Source: Clostridia bacterium (GTDB taxonomy: Bacteria > Bacillota > Clostridia > Acetivibrionales > DSM-27016). From it: DNA of 64,000 nt. Location of the stretch: the NCBI GenBank assembly GCA_026414765.1, contig JAOAIJ010000012.1, positions 1 through 64,000 of the forward strand, given 5' to 3'. Below the pieces are notes generated by a model. It saw nothing but the letters and a program-made list of their open reading frames with translations. It was not told the DNA's origin and did no database searches. Below, piece by piece: positions 8,915 to 18,464 of this stretch; the first letter of the stretch is position 1; every line of letters starts with the position of its first letter. Position numbers and translations under genes: made by a program.

Positions 8915-9955
8915 CTAATTCAGGAATTTGTCATCTCCCCGGTTGGATTTGTGCATAGCATCTAATGGGGGACTTTGCTCACTCTTTTTCTCCTTTTTTT
9001 CCTCAAAAACTTCAATCCTGTTCCGGCCGTTTGTTTTAGCCCGGAATAAAGCTTTGTCGGCTTCTTCGATGAGCTTGTTCATAGCTTTTTCTGTATCTGT
9101 GGGAGCATTAAAAACAGAACACTTCACACCAAAGCTGATTGTAATGTGTATTTCTTTTCCGCTATAGAAGAAGTTGTGGCTGGCTATACCTTTTCTGACT
9201 CTTTCTGCAACTAATACCGCACCATGTCTTTCAGTATTCGGGCAAATGATCAGAAATTCTTCTCCACCATAGCGGGCAACTATATCAACTTCACGTACTG
9301 ACTTTCTAATAATGGATGCAGCATCTTTTAGGATCAAATCCCCTACTTGATGACCGTACCTGTCATTTATTCTTTTAAAATGGTCAATATCTGCAATGAT
9401 AAAAGATATAGGTTCCTTATATCGGATTGAATGAGCAATATCGGTATGCAGTTTGCTCAGTATGTATCTCTTGTTATACAAGCCTGTTAATGCATCAGTG
9501 ATTGCAAGCTTCTGCAAAAGTGCATTACTTTCAGTAAGTTCCCTGTTCTTTTGCTCAAGTTCTCTTTGGATACTGACAATTTTTAGCTGGGTATTGATCC
9601 TTGCCAATACTTCCGCAAAACTAAACGGTTTGACTATATAATCACTTGCTCCTGAAAGAAAACTATACACCTTTGTATTTACATCAACATCGGATGAAAG
9701 GATTATTATAGGTATTTTATCAGATACAGCCTTAGTTTTGATCTTTAAAAAAATATCATTTCCACTGCTGTCCTTCATATGTATATCAATCAGTATAATA
9801 TCCGGCTTTGAGACTAAAAAAAGTTTGTATGCCATATCAGCATTTGTTGCTGAAAGCACACCAAATCCTACACTGTTTAAACGGTCTGAAAGCTTTTTAG
9901 TTAATACATGGTCGGAATCTATTATCAGTATAGTATTTTTCTTGTTATTCAACAT
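8915..9955 (-). CDS. REC-GGDEF response regulator, probable diguanylate cyclase
   Basis: 346 residues. The N-terminal receiver domain has the phospho-acceptor D57 (IILIDIHM) and the KPF motif. A short coiled coil (about 130-150, with QRELEQKNREL) leads to a GGDEF domain with the active-site signature YGGEEF and an intact inhibitory RxxD site (REVD) five residues before it. This is the PleD/WspR-like layout; phosphorylation should drive dimerisation and c-di-GMP synthesis, with product inhibition. The C-terminus is a charged tail. The upstream ribosome site is weak (AGCAGG). No kinase is adjacent. The product may feed the c-di-GMP riboswitch and HD-GYP protein near 44 kb. Confidence 0.92.
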   Translation of the reverse strand: MLNNKKNTILIIDSDHVLTKKLSDRLNSVGFGVLSATNADMAYKLFLVSKPDIILIDIHMKDSSGNDIFLKIKTKAVSDKIPIIILSSDVDVNTKVYSFLSGASDYIVKPFSFAEVLARINTQLKIVSIQRELEQKNRELTESNALLQKLAITDALTGLYNKRYILSKLHTDIAHSIRYKEPISFIIADIDHFKRINDRYGHQVGDLILKDAASIIRKSVREVDIVARYGGEEFLIICPNTERHGAVLVAERVRKGIASHNFFYSGKEIHITISFGVKCSVFNAPTDTEKAMNKLIEEADKALFRAKTNGRNRIEVFEEKKEKKSEQSPPLDAMHKSNRGDDKFLN

Positions 9956-10388
9956 GTTAATACCTGCTTCTATTTAATTTATCCGGCATGATTATTCCGG
10001 TTGGAGTTTTCTGCCATAATTATTACTTTTGCTGTCCTCATCAGACTAATATAATACTTTATGTATTAATTCAATATAAGGAGGCATTCTGGGCATGGTG
10101 GTATATAATGCCACTACTATAATATGCCTGTCCCTTGCTAATTATGAGTATCTCATGTAATATAAATGTTAACCATAAATGTGATAAAATAACAAATATA
10201 TTATGAGGTTTATTTGTCTATAGTTATGGAGAAGTTGAAATAAGCGGGTTACGGAATTTTTGGCATGTTCAAAAAAGGACAAGTATTTCCCATTCAGGCA
10301 TACACTGGTATAATAAATAGGGCATGAGAATACAGGATATTATATAGAAGTCTTAAATATTAATATTGAGCTACTTTGGAGGTTAAGG
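9956..10388. other. intergenic region between divergent genes
   Basis: Carries the leaders of the minus-strand GGDEF gene and of tex. A nested inverted repeat (GGCAT..GTGG..CCAC..ATGCC, 10092-10128) is the only structure I see. Nothing coding. Confidence 0.5.
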
Positions 10389-12542
10389 ATGGCAGATATA
10401 GTTTCACAATTGATACAGGAATTCAGACTGAAGCCTTTTCAGGTACAGAATACAGTAAGGCTTATAGATGAGGGTAATACCATACCTTTTATAGCCAGAT
10501 ACAGGAAGGAAGCCACAGGTGAGCTGAACGACCAGGTTTTGAGAGAACTGCATGACAGGTTGGTTTATCTGAGAAATCTTGAGGAAAGAAGAGAGGATGT
10601 AAGGAGGCTCATAGGAGAACAGGGCAAGCTGACTCAGGAAATAGAAACTGCGCTGGATAGAGCTGTCGCTGTTCAGGAAATTGAAGATATCTACAGGCCT
10701 TTCAAACCAAAACGGAGAACCAGGGCGACGATTGCGAAGGACAAGGGACTTGAACCTCTGGCAGAGATAATCTATGCACAGGACATAATGAAGGGAAGCA
10801 TTGATGAATTGGTACTGCCGTACCTAAATCACGAGAAAGATGTAAACACGGTAGAGGATGCTCTGAAAGGGGCTATGGATATTATTGCAGAGAATATATC
10901 CGATAATGCGGAATATCGAAAAGGTATAAGGGAAATGTATTTCAGCTGCGGTATAGTAATTTCACAGGCTAAAAAAGAGGAAGATTCAGTATATAGGATG
11001 TATTATGACTTTAAGGAACCCGTCTCTAAAATTGCAAGACATAGGATTCTCGCAATAAACAGAGGTGAAAAGGAAGAGTTTTTAAGTGTAAAAATCGATG
11101 TTCCTCAAGAAAGGGTTGTAAGCTTCTTAAAGGAGAAAACCGTAAAAAGAAACCGATCTCTTACATCCGGCTATGTTGAGCAGGCAGTAGAGGATTCTTA
11201 TGAACGGTTGATTGCACCTTCCATAGAGAGGGAGGTAAGAAATGAACTGACAGAGCTGGCAGAAGAACAGGCAATGAAAGTATTTGCGGTTAATTTACGA
11301 AATCTGCTGCTTCAGCCTCCTGTTAAAGGAAGGATAGTTTTGGGACTTGATCCGGCTTATAGGACGGGATGCAAAATTGCAGTTGTCGATGACATAGGAA
11401 AGGTTCTTGAAACTACTGTGATCTATCCTACGCCGCCTCAGAACAAAACAGAAGAGGCAAAGAAGACACTAAAACAGCTTATTGCAAAGCACAATGTTGA
11501 CTTGATATCCATAGGTAACGGTACAGCATCCAAAGAATCAGAAATATTCGTTGCTGATTTGCTAAAGGAAATAGACAGGGAAATATATTATATGGTAGTC
11601 AGTGAAGCCGGTGCATCTGTTTATTCTGCCTCCAAATTAGGTGCGGAAGAATTCCCGGATTTTGATGTGGCTTTGAGAAGTGCAGTTTCTATTGCAAGAA
11701 GACTGCAGGATCCTTTGGCTGAGCTGGTAAAAATTGATCCCAAAGCGATTGGTGTGGGACAATATCAGCATGATATGAATCAAAAAAGACTTGGAGAATC
11801 TCTGGGAAATGTTGTTGAGGATTGTGTAAACAGTGTAGGTGTTGATTTGAATACCGCATCACCGTCTTTACTTTCGTATGTATCAGGGATAAACTCCGCT
11901 ATTGCAAAAAATATAGTAGAATACAGGGAAGAAAACGGCAAGTTTACTTCAAGAAGTGAGATTAAGAAGGTCAAGAAACTTGGGGAAAAGGCATTTGAGC
12001 AGTGTGCAGGCTTCCTGAAGATAACTGATGGTAAGAATATACTTGATAATACCTCTGTTCATCCTGAGTCTTATGCAGCCGCAAAAATGCTTCTTCAAAA
12101 CATGGGATACGATTTGAAGGATGTAAAGGAAAGAAAGCTTAACAATCTTAGGAAGGACGTGGAAAACAAGGGTATTGACAATGTCGCTGAAGAAATCGGG
12201 GTAGGTATACCGACCCTTCAGGATATAATAAATGAACTTCTTAAGCCGGGACGTGACCCGAGGGATGAGCTCCCAAAGCCGATACTGCTTTCGGATGTGT
12301 TACATATAGAGGATTTGAAGCCGGGAATGATAGTGACCGGTACGGTGAGAAATGTTGCCGATTTTGGGGCGTTTGTGGATATTGGAGTACATCAGGACGG
12401 CCTGGTTCATATATCAGAGTTGTGCGACAGGTTTATAAAAAACCCAATGGAGGTAGTATCTGTAGGGGATATAGTAAAAGTGAAAATCCTTGATGTGGAT
12501 GTGCAAAGAAAGAGAATATCATTGAGTATGAAAGGATTGTAG
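10389..12542 (+). CDS. tex: Tex-family RNA-binding transcription accessory protein
   Basis: 717 residues, the usual Tex length. Visible parts: N-terminal helical region (PFIARYRKEATGELNDQ is a Tex hallmark), YqgF-like RNase H fold (LGLDPAYRTGCKIAVVD), tandem helix-hairpin-helix segment (LNTASPSLLSYVSGINSAIA), and a C-terminal S1 RNA-binding domain (about 645-715, GTVRNVADFGAFVDIGVHQDGLVHIS). Tex binds nucleic acids, associates with transcription and was first linked to toxin gene expression. GGAGG lies immediately upstream of the ATG and a terminator follows, so it is probably monocistronic. Confidence 0.97.
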   Translation: MADIVSQLIQEFRLKPFQVQNTVRLIDEGNTIPFIARYRKEATGELNDQVLRELHDRLVYLRNLEERREDVRRLIGEQGKLTQEIETALDRAVAVQEIEDIYRPFKPKRRTRATIAKDKGLEPLAEIIYAQDIMKGSIDELVLPYLNHEKDVNTVEDALKGAMDIIAENISDNAEYRKGIREMYFSCGIVISQAKKEEDSVYRMYYDFKEPVSKIARHRILAINRGEKEEFLSVKIDVPQERVVSFLKEKTVKRNRSLTSGYVEQAVEDSYERLIAPSIEREVRNELTELAEEQAMKVFAVNLRNLLLQPPVKGRIVLGLDPAYRTGCKIAVVDDIGKVLETTVIYPTPPQNKTEEAKKTLKQLIAKHNVDLISIGNGTASKESEIFVADLLKEIDREIYYMVVSEAGASVYSASKLGAEEFPDFDVALRSAVSIARRLQDPLAELVKIDPKAIGVGQYQHDMNQKRLGESLGNVVEDCVNSVGVDLNTASPSLLSYVSGINSAIAKNIVEYREENGKFTSRSEIKKVKKLGEKAFEQCAGFLKITDGKNILDNTSVHPESYAAAKMLLQNMGYDLKDVKERKLNNLRKDVENKGIDNVAEEIGVGIPTLQDIINELLKPGRDPRDELPKPILLSDVLHIEDLKPGMIVTGTVRNVADFGAFVDIGVHQDGLVHISELCDRFIKNPMEVVSVGDIVKVKILDVDVQRKRISLSMKGL

Positions 12543-12619
12543 GCCGGATGTACAAGGCGACTGTTTAACTAAATATTTATTATCTAGCGTATTATATTTT
12601 AATATATTCAGCTAAATTT

Positions 12620-12649
12620 AAAAAAGCCCTGCATATCGGGGCTTTTTTT
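12620..12649 (+). terminator. intrinsic terminator after tex
   Basis: AAAAAGCCC pairs with GGGGCTTTTT, followed by a T run. Confidence 0.92.
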
Positions 12650-12770
12650 GTGGTAATAGGATTTGCTGCTTGATTCCACATTGAAATATTTCTATGCTAT
12701 ATTTCGCAATATCTAAAAAAATATGGTAAAATATATAAAATGTGTAAAAATATAAGAAAAGGAGGCATGC

Positions 12771-14567
12771 ATGGGAAGAGTAGTTGATTTGCGTTCTATA
12801 CTCCTTATTATTGGTGCATTGTTGTCATTATCAATAATAATCTACATATTGTTAAAGGGTAAAAAGAACTCCCTATTATACAGCTTTATTTCCTACCAGA
12901 CTTTGATTTTCATGCTTGGGGTATGCGGATTGGCAGAAAGGTTTAAGGTTAAACCGGAAAGCTTAGCATACCGTATATTTGAAAATATTCCTTTGTGCTT
13001 CTTAGGTACAAGTTTTCTGGTTTTCTGCCTGTTTTACACAAACAGCAAAATAAATGATAATTATTGGGTATTGCTGCTAGTATTTACACCGCCGGCAATA
13101 TGCTACTTTATATCAGTCACGAATGATTTTCATCATTTGTTCTATTATAGAAATCTGGATGGGAGTTCAGCCAGAGGCGTGTTTTACTGGTTTAACACCA
13201 CTCAGTTATATTCCAACATAACTACAGGGATAGTTATATTCATTTGGCATTGCATAAAACATAAAAAATCTTCCTTAATACTGTTGCTTTCCTCGGCAAT
13301 TATACTTATGATTAATGTTCTTTGCATAATATTAAGTTTTATTAATGAAAATGTCTCAAGTATTTTTACTATAATATCCACTATAATATGTGCATCAGTG
13401 ACATCGGTTTTTTTTAGCATTACTGTTCTAAAATACAGGTTTCTGAGTGAAGTAACAGCGTTAAAGCGCATAATTGACAGTGTGGGAGAGCCTATTTTTT
13501 TTGCAGATAACAGTAATAAGATAATTTATTATAACAATTCACTCGTCAATATTTTTTTTAGAGGCAGGATGAACAAAGATGGGAATAGCATAGGCAGTAT
13601 CGTTGAGCAGTTGCGGTCCGGGGCTGAGTACTCAAAAGAAGCAAATGAAATCATTAAGGCTATTGAAAATGGAACTATGAGAAGTGTCAAGGGTGAATTG
13701 AATTTAAAATACAGCATGGATAAGATATTTACTGTAGAGATTTATCCCATATTATGCAGTCCTGATGAAGCCCTTGGAAGGGTAGTATCATTTAAAGATG
13801 TATCGGTATATAAGAAGTTAGTTAATGATTTATCTGATAAAAACGAAGAGATTGTGGACATGAATGAAGAACTGACAGCCATGAATGAAGAACTGACAGC
13901 TATGAATGAAGAGTTGATTGCGGCAAATGATCAGTTGAAAAACTATGCGTCTACAGTTGAGGAATTAACTATTGCAAAGGAACGCAACAGATTTGCAAGG
14001 GATGCGCATGATACTGTCGGGCATAATATGTCCAAGATTATTACACTATTGGAAGTATGCAATATTATCTGTGAAAGCGACCCTGTAAAGACCAGGCAAA
14101 AACTTGGTGAAGCAGTGAGATTTTCAAGGGAATGCCTGCACGAGATCAGGCGGTCTATTTCCGGCATGGTTCCCCAGGAACTTGAGTTCAACAGCCTTAC
14201 CCATGTACTGAAAAAACTATTTGCAGATTTTTCTACCTCAGGGATAAATATAGATTTTACTGTGGATGGTATGTATGCCCGCAGCAGTCTCTTACACCAT
14301 GATATAGTATACAGAGTTTGTCAGGAAGCACTGACAAATTCTCTACGCCATGGTAAAGCGAAAAACATCACGGTAGTTCTGAGATTCGAGGAAGAAAAGC
14401 TGAAGCTATATATTTTTGATGATGGTTTCGGATGTAAATACCTAAACAAGGGGTTGGGGCTGTCGGGTATGGAACAGAGGGTTAAAAGTGCAAAGGGTAT
14501 CATAGAATACGGGTCTGATGGTGAAAAGGGTTTTAACATATACGTGGAATTACCTGTGGGAGGTTAA
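12771..14567 (+). CDS. membrane sensor histidine kinase (7TM, PAS, HisKA_3-type)
   Basis: 598 residues with AAAGGAGG before the ATG. Six to seven N-terminal membrane helices (about 5-225) resemble the histidine-kinase 7TM sensor domain. A PAS-like domain follows (about 230-345), then a coiled coil built of a repeated heptad (about 360-390), a NarL/DegS-type dimerisation domain with phospho-acceptor H413 (ARDAHDTVGHNMS), and an HATPase domain (CQEALTNSLRHGKAKNI, GFGCKYLNKGLGLSGM). The cognate regulator starts six bases downstream, so the pair is one operon. Signal unknown. Confidence 0.95.
   Translation: MGRVVDLRSILLIIGALLSLSIIIYILLKGKKNSLLYSFISYQTLIFMLGVCGLAERFKVKPESLAYRIFENIPLCFLGTSFLVFCLFYTNSKINDNYWVLLLVFTPPAICYFISVTNDFHHLFYYRNLDGSSARGVFYWFNTTQLYSNITTGIVIFIWHCIKHKKSSLILLLSSAIILMINVLCIILSFINENVSSIFTIISTIICASVTSVFFSITVLKYRFLSEVTALKRIIDSVGEPIFFADNSNKIIYYNNSLVNIFFRGRMNKDGNSIGSIVEQLRSGAEYSKEANEIIKAIENGTMRSVKGELNLKYSMDKIFTVEIYPILCSPDEALGRVVSFKDVSVYKKLVNDLSDKNEEIVDMNEELTAMNEELTAMNEELIAANDQLKNYASTVEELTIAKERNRFARDAHDTVGHNMSKIITLLEVCNIICESDPVKTRQKLGEAVRFSRECLHEIRRSISGMVPQELEFNSLTHVLKKLFADFSTSGINIDFTVDGMYARSSLLHHDIVYRVCQEALTNSLRHGKAKNITVVLRFEEEKLKLYIFDDGFGCKYLNKGLGLSGMEQRVKSAKGIIEYGSDGEKGFNIYVELPVGG
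13860..13922 (+). repeat. three tandem 21-bp repeats coding one heptad each
   Basis: Copies at 13860-13880, 13881-13901 and 13902-13922. The first two differ at one base; the third has diverged. Each encodes seven residues (MNEELTA, MNEELTA, MNEELIA) in the linker coiled coil of the sensor kinase. Confidence 0.9.
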
Positions 14568-14573
14568 TAGAGG

Positions 14574-15221
14574 ATGATTAATGTGGTAATAGCAGATGAT
14601 CAGGAAGTTATCAGAGAAGGTATAAAGTTGATTATTGAGCAGGACCCCGATATAAGGGTGGTAGGATGCGCTGCAGACGGAAGAGAGGCTTTCGAACTGT
14701 GTAACAGGCTGAATCCCGATCTGGTGCTGATGGATATAATAATGCCCGGCTGCGATGGGGTTGAGGGGACAAGGTTGATCAAATCAGGGTATAGTTCAAT
14801 AAAGGTTGTGATATTAACAACTTTCAGTGATATGGATAAAATTTCAAAAGCATTAAAAAACGGTGCTGACGGCTATGTGCTGAAAGATATTACCCCTGGT
14901 GATCTGAAACAATTGATTAAATCGACAGTTAACGGTTTAAATGTTATGCACCAAAATGTTTTTAATGCATTAATAAGACAGTTCAGCGATAATGACGGGG
15001 AGGAAAACGTTAGTACCGAAAACAAGGAAAATGTATTGACAGACAGGGAAAAGGATGTGGTGCGTTTGATTATATTCGGGAAAAACAACAGGGAAATAGC
15101 TTCAAACATTCATCTCAGTGAAGGAAGGATAAAAAACATAATTACAGGAATACTGTATAAGCTTCAACTGAAGGACAGGACGCAGTTGGCCGTATATGCC
15201 ATAAAAAACAAATTGCTCTAA
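14574..15221 (+). CDS. NarL/LuxR-family response regulator
   Basis: 215 residues. The receiver domain has the acidic pair DD8-9, phospho-acceptor D54 (LVLMDIIMPG), the T in ILTTF and K in VLKDI. The C-terminal LuxR-type helix-turn-helix (about 150-212) has LTDREKDVVRLI and NREIASNIHLSEGRIKN. Partner of the kinase directly upstream. Target genes may include the secreted protein at 15401, whose promoter region has a perfect palindrome; this is inference. Confidence 0.95.
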   Translation: MINVVIADDQEVIREGIKLIIEQDPDIRVVGCAADGREAFELCNRLNPDLVLMDIIMPGCDGVEGTRLIKSGYSSIKVVILTTFSDMDKISKALKNGADGYVLKDITPGDLKQLIKSTVNGLNVMHQNVFNALIRQFSDNDGEENVSTENKENVLTDREKDVVRLIIFGKNNREIASNIHLSEGRIKNIITGILYKLQLKDRTQLAVYAIKNKLL

Positions 15222-15354
15222 CTCGTTGCGCTAGTTGATTTAGTTTGTATTTATATATGTGTGACTTTAGCCACGCAAAAAAGTGATTTCATATAGCAAA
15301 TTCGTGACCTGGGTTACCTTACATATACTGGGGAAAAAGTATAGTATTGTAATT

Positions 15355-15366
15355 GTGATTAATCAC
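15355..15366. promoter_or_regulatory. 12-bp perfect palindrome, candidate operator
   Basis: GTGATTAATCAC, about 35 bases upstream of the next start. Possible site for the NarL-type regulator encoded next door or for another repressor. Confidence 0.4.
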
Positions 15367-15400
15367 TAACGAATAATAAATAAAAGGAGAGGATTTCTTT

Positions 15401-16417
15401 ATGAAAAGTAAACTGACTTCATTCATTTTGGTGTTCATTTTATCAATGGCGGTAATTTTCAGTTCTGCAGGAACTGCACAGGTCATGGCTGCCGAAACAG
15501 AGACAACGGACACAGTACTTCAGTCAGAGGACATACAGCAGGCTTCGGAACCTGTTATTATCCAATTCCCGGACGGTATTCCGGAAACATTCAAGCACAT
15601 GGATACACAGGCATTCAATGATTATATTGAGCGTTTGGTTATGAAAAATGAAGCGGCTATAAAGGCTAAGGTAGTAGGTAAATATAAAGATGTTAAGATA
15701 AAGGATTTTAAAATCAAGGGTGTCAGCTTTGATATTTTAACCGGTAATTTGGATGTTAAAATTTGGGTGAAATTTGAATACAAGTACTGGATTATTACTG
15801 TCAAGTCGGAAGGAAAAGGTATTCTAAAGTGCGAATTGAGGACAAATGAGGACTATTCCAAAATAGGTATTTACTGCCATAAGCTTGACAATTTCAGTAT
15901 GGATAAAGTACCCGGTACAATAGCAAGGTGGATTGGCGGAGAAATCAACAATAAAATAGGAGACAGGATGGTAGACAATTCTCCTGTACTTGAAAAAGCA
16001 TTCAACAATGTATGCCTTACAGACTTTGCAAACAAGACTTTAAGCTCCAAGCTGGCAGCCGACCAATTCATAGGCTTTGAAGCCAAGCTCCCAGGAGGAG
16101 CAGCTAAAGTATCATTCAAAGATATTGAATTCAACACATTCGACATAGGGACTGGAAAAGCAAGTATCAGTGCGTCTATGAGTGCAGAAGCGATATTGGA
16201 CAGTGGCGAGTCAATAAAGATGGATAATATAGCAAGTCTTAATGTGGACATTGATTTATATATAGACTCAAAGGATGACAGCTTGTGGGTAAGGATAAGC
16301 ACTATCACCCTAACTGTAAATGATTTGGATGAGACCATAAATGCAGCTTTGAATGCAGAAATAAAGAAAGAGCTAGAAAAGAGGAATCCATGTGTACAGA
16401 TTAGTTTTAACTTTTAG
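15401..16417 (+). CDS. secreted protein of unknown function
   Basis: 338 residues. A typical signal peptide ends near VMAA-ET. The mature part has two segments rich in alternating beta-strand pattern (about 95-160 and 220-300), each opening with VSF (GVSFDILTGNLDV, KVSFKDIEFNTFD), suggesting a duplicated beta domain around a more helical middle. AAAGGAGAGG precedes the ATG. It follows the two-component operon and has its own terminator. I do not recognise the family. Confidence 0.85.
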   Translation: MKSKLTSFILVFILSMAVIFSSAGTAQVMAAETETTDTVLQSEDIQQASEPVIIQFPDGIPETFKHMDTQAFNDYIERLVMKNEAAIKAKVVGKYKDVKIKDFKIKGVSFDILTGNLDVKIWVKFEYKYWIITVKSEGKGILKCELRTNEDYSKIGIYCHKLDNFSMDKVPGTIARWIGGEINNKIGDRMVDNSPVLEKAFNNVCLTDFANKTLSSKLAADQFIGFEAKLPGGAAKVSFKDIEFNTFDIGTGKASISASMSAEAILDSGESIKMDNIASLNVDIDLYIDSKDDSLWVRISTITLTVNDLDETINAALNAEIKKELEKRNPCVQISFNF

Positions 16418-16474
16418 GAAATGTGGTTAATAGCTGATGCGTAATCATAAAATAATGCAGCCAGCAACTTGGTG

Positions 16475-16508
16475 AGGGGTGGGCCGGCTAAGCCAACCCC
16501 TTTGTTTT
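16475..16508 (+). terminator. intrinsic terminator
   Basis: AGGGGTGGGC pairs with GCCAACCCCT with one mismatch, followed by TTGTTTT. Confidence 0.75.
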
Positions 16509-16562
16509 ACAAATATCGGATTGGCATTTTTTTGCAGATGCTAAAAATAAATTGCAAGCGAA

Positions 16563-16629
16563 ATAATTGAATTTTATCCCATTGAGAATCTCATAAAGGG
16601 TTTTGCTTGTGCAAGCTAAATTCAATTAT
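16563..16629 (+). promoter_or_regulatory. leader inverted repeat before a secreted-protein gene
   Basis: ATAATTGAATTT (16563-16574) is the exact reverse complement of AAATTCAATTAT (16618-16629), which ends about 13 bases before the ribosome site. The loop contains a smaller stem (TTGCTTGTGCAAG). It could fold in the mRNA leader near the translation start. Confidence 0.45.
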
Positions 16630-16652
16630 CCTGCGCTGGAATGGAGATAAAT

Positions 16653-18116
16653 ATGAGACGTTTGACGAAAATAGCAGTAGCTTCTTTTATTTTATTATCT
16701 AGTATTATGCCGGCTACCGGGGTACAGCCTGTCCAGGTTTCTGCTTCAGATGCTTATGGATGTGCCAGTACCTTGAGCCGTCCTGAAGATCCTGTAATAC
16801 TGACTGGTGCAGACGTGCCTTCCTTAAAAGGCATAAAGCCAGAAGAACTGGTTGCATGGAAGTATTCTAACGGCTGGGAACAGATTCCTGTACAGGTAGA
16901 TGAGAAAGATATTCTTGAATTTAAGAAAATTTACAATGCTAACAAATATCTCGATGTATTGTTCAGGCTTGCCGGAAGAAAGAGTGTTTCCATGCTTTCC
17001 TATACTGACTCCAACACGTTTGCCGGAGCAGACAAGAACCCTTTGGTAGATGATAATGATGAGATAGTATTCATGGCAAAGGATACGGGAGGAGTACCGG
17101 ACGCATTTGCCGAACCTGCCGGAGTAATCAAGGATACGGGAGTTCGTATCAGAATAACCGATCCCAACGACAGTAAGGCAGAGGGGTATGTGTATTTGTT
17201 CAAACAAGACGGTACTCTGTCTCAAAGTGCAGGGGAAAAGTATGTTGATTATTCCTTCAAACTATTGTCCGGAGACTATATGAAAACCTATAAGACAGCA
17301 GGTGGACCAAACCCTGAAGATAGTAAGATTTCCACCCCGTATTATTCCCGTCATTTTTCAGACAGGTGGATTGATGATGAGCTCCATATATATGCAGGCA
17401 CTGCTACAGGGGTGGATATACTTGACCGGCATAAAGCCTTGTTTACACCGGGTAACCCCGCGCGAAGCGAGGACACTTTCAGTAAGGGGGCAAAGGATGG
17501 ATTTCCGGGCGAAGGTTGCTTTGTGGTTAATAAATCCGGACCGGTAAGGGCTATACGCTCATATTTGGGAGCCAATAGCGGATTTTTTACACAGAGGGAG
17601 CATGTTTTTTATGAAAGCAGGCAGGATATAACTACCTTTGTCAGAGTTCATGCAATAATCGGTGTTTTGGACTTTTTCGACTACAGCCCTGAAGCTGGTG
17701 GTATGACATATTATAATGACTTGAACAAATCCGGTGTGATAATTGACGGAGTTGAGGACAATGTTGTAAAAGGCAAAATAAAATGGGAGATGGTTAACGG
17801 CTCTCAGGGAGCACTTTCCATTACCCATAAGATTAATACCGATATACCGGAGTTAACCCATACCTCATATTATCTGGACAGTATAACGCCTGTAGATATG
17901 CAGTGTACGGGAGATGCATATGCTTACGGTTCCAGCGGTATACGGATCGCCCGGAAAATTCCTAATACAGACCCGAGTATGGATGAGGCAAAAATGCTGG
18001 AAATAAAAAAATACTTATATTACAAGGCCCCTGGACTTACGGTGAAAGACGCTGAAAAACTCAGCAGCAACGCAGTTGCTCCCCTTGAGTACAAGGTTGA
18101 AAGCGCGGGGTCATGA
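16653..18116 (+). CDS. secreted protein of unknown function
   Basis: 487 residues. The ATG at 16653 is chosen because TGGAGAT lies just upstream; the ATG at 16641 is itself part of that site. A signal peptide ends near VSASDA. The mature protein is rich in Tyr, Asp and Gly and in beta-strand patterns, with no membrane segment and no motif I can assign (conspicuous stretches: GWEQIPVQVDEKDI, FSDRWIDDELHIYAG). It looks like a large extracellular beta-rich protein. Its position with other secreted genes gives no specific role. Confidence 0.85.
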   Translation: MRRLTKIAVASFILLSSIMPATGVQPVQVSASDAYGCASTLSRPEDPVILTGADVPSLKGIKPEELVAWKYSNGWEQIPVQVDEKDILEFKKIYNANKYLDVLFRLAGRKSVSMLSYTDSNTFAGADKNPLVDDNDEIVFMAKDTGGVPDAFAEPAGVIKDTGVRIRITDPNDSKAEGYVYLFKQDGTLSQSAGEKYVDYSFKLLSGDYMKTYKTAGGPNPEDSKISTPYYSRHFSDRWIDDELHIYAGTATGVDILDRHKALFTPGNPARSEDTFSKGAKDGFPGEGCFVVNKSGPVRAIRSYLGANSGFFTQREHVFYESRQDITTFVRVHAIIGVLDFFDYSPEAGGMTYYNDLNKSGVIIDGVEDNVVKGKIKWEMVNGSQGALSITHKINTDIPELTHTSYYLDSITPVDMQCTGDAYAYGSSGIRIARKIPNTDPSMDEAKMLEIKKYLYYKAPGLTVKDAEKLSSNAVAPLEYKVESAGS

Positions 18117-18141
18117 TATTTTTAATACTAAAAACACAAGC

Positions 18142-18181
18142 AACAGAGCTGGAAATCCTTAAATTTCCGGCTCTGTTTTTT
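18142..18181 (+). terminator. intrinsic terminator
   Basis: AACAGAGCTGGAAAT pairs with ATTTCCGGCTCTGTT, then a T run. Confidence 0.93.
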
Positions 18182-18350
18182 ATTGAGTTGGCTGTACTTG
18201 CTAATGGAATGTTGGCAAATCTGTTGTTTGAACGATGGCGGGTTTTGTTTTGCCGGAGTCGGATTTAACAGTTTTAAGTCTTGAAACATAAGCAGTTGGT
18301 ACGGCTTGGGTAATGATGGAATATACGTCCGGAGGGGTCTGCTGTTATTA

Positions 18351-18379
18351 TTTACACTCTTGGAACTCTATGTTATAAT
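18351..18379 (+). promoter_or_regulatory. sigma-A-type promoter
   Basis: TTTACA (18351-18356), 17-base spacer, TATAAT (18374-18379), upstream of the membrane protein gene at 18465. Confidence 0.7.
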
Positions 18380-18464
18380 TACCTCTGTACGTAAAATGAT
18401 GGTAAAATACTTAAGATAGATCTAGTTTACATAAAGAAATATTAATAAGAAAGAGGGTGGTTTT

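Noticed and set aside
15240-15335. A second c-di-GMP riboswitch (CACGCAAAA, CTGGGTTACC)
   Set aside because: Spacing, P2 tetraloop and conserved core do not fit; only scattered similarity.
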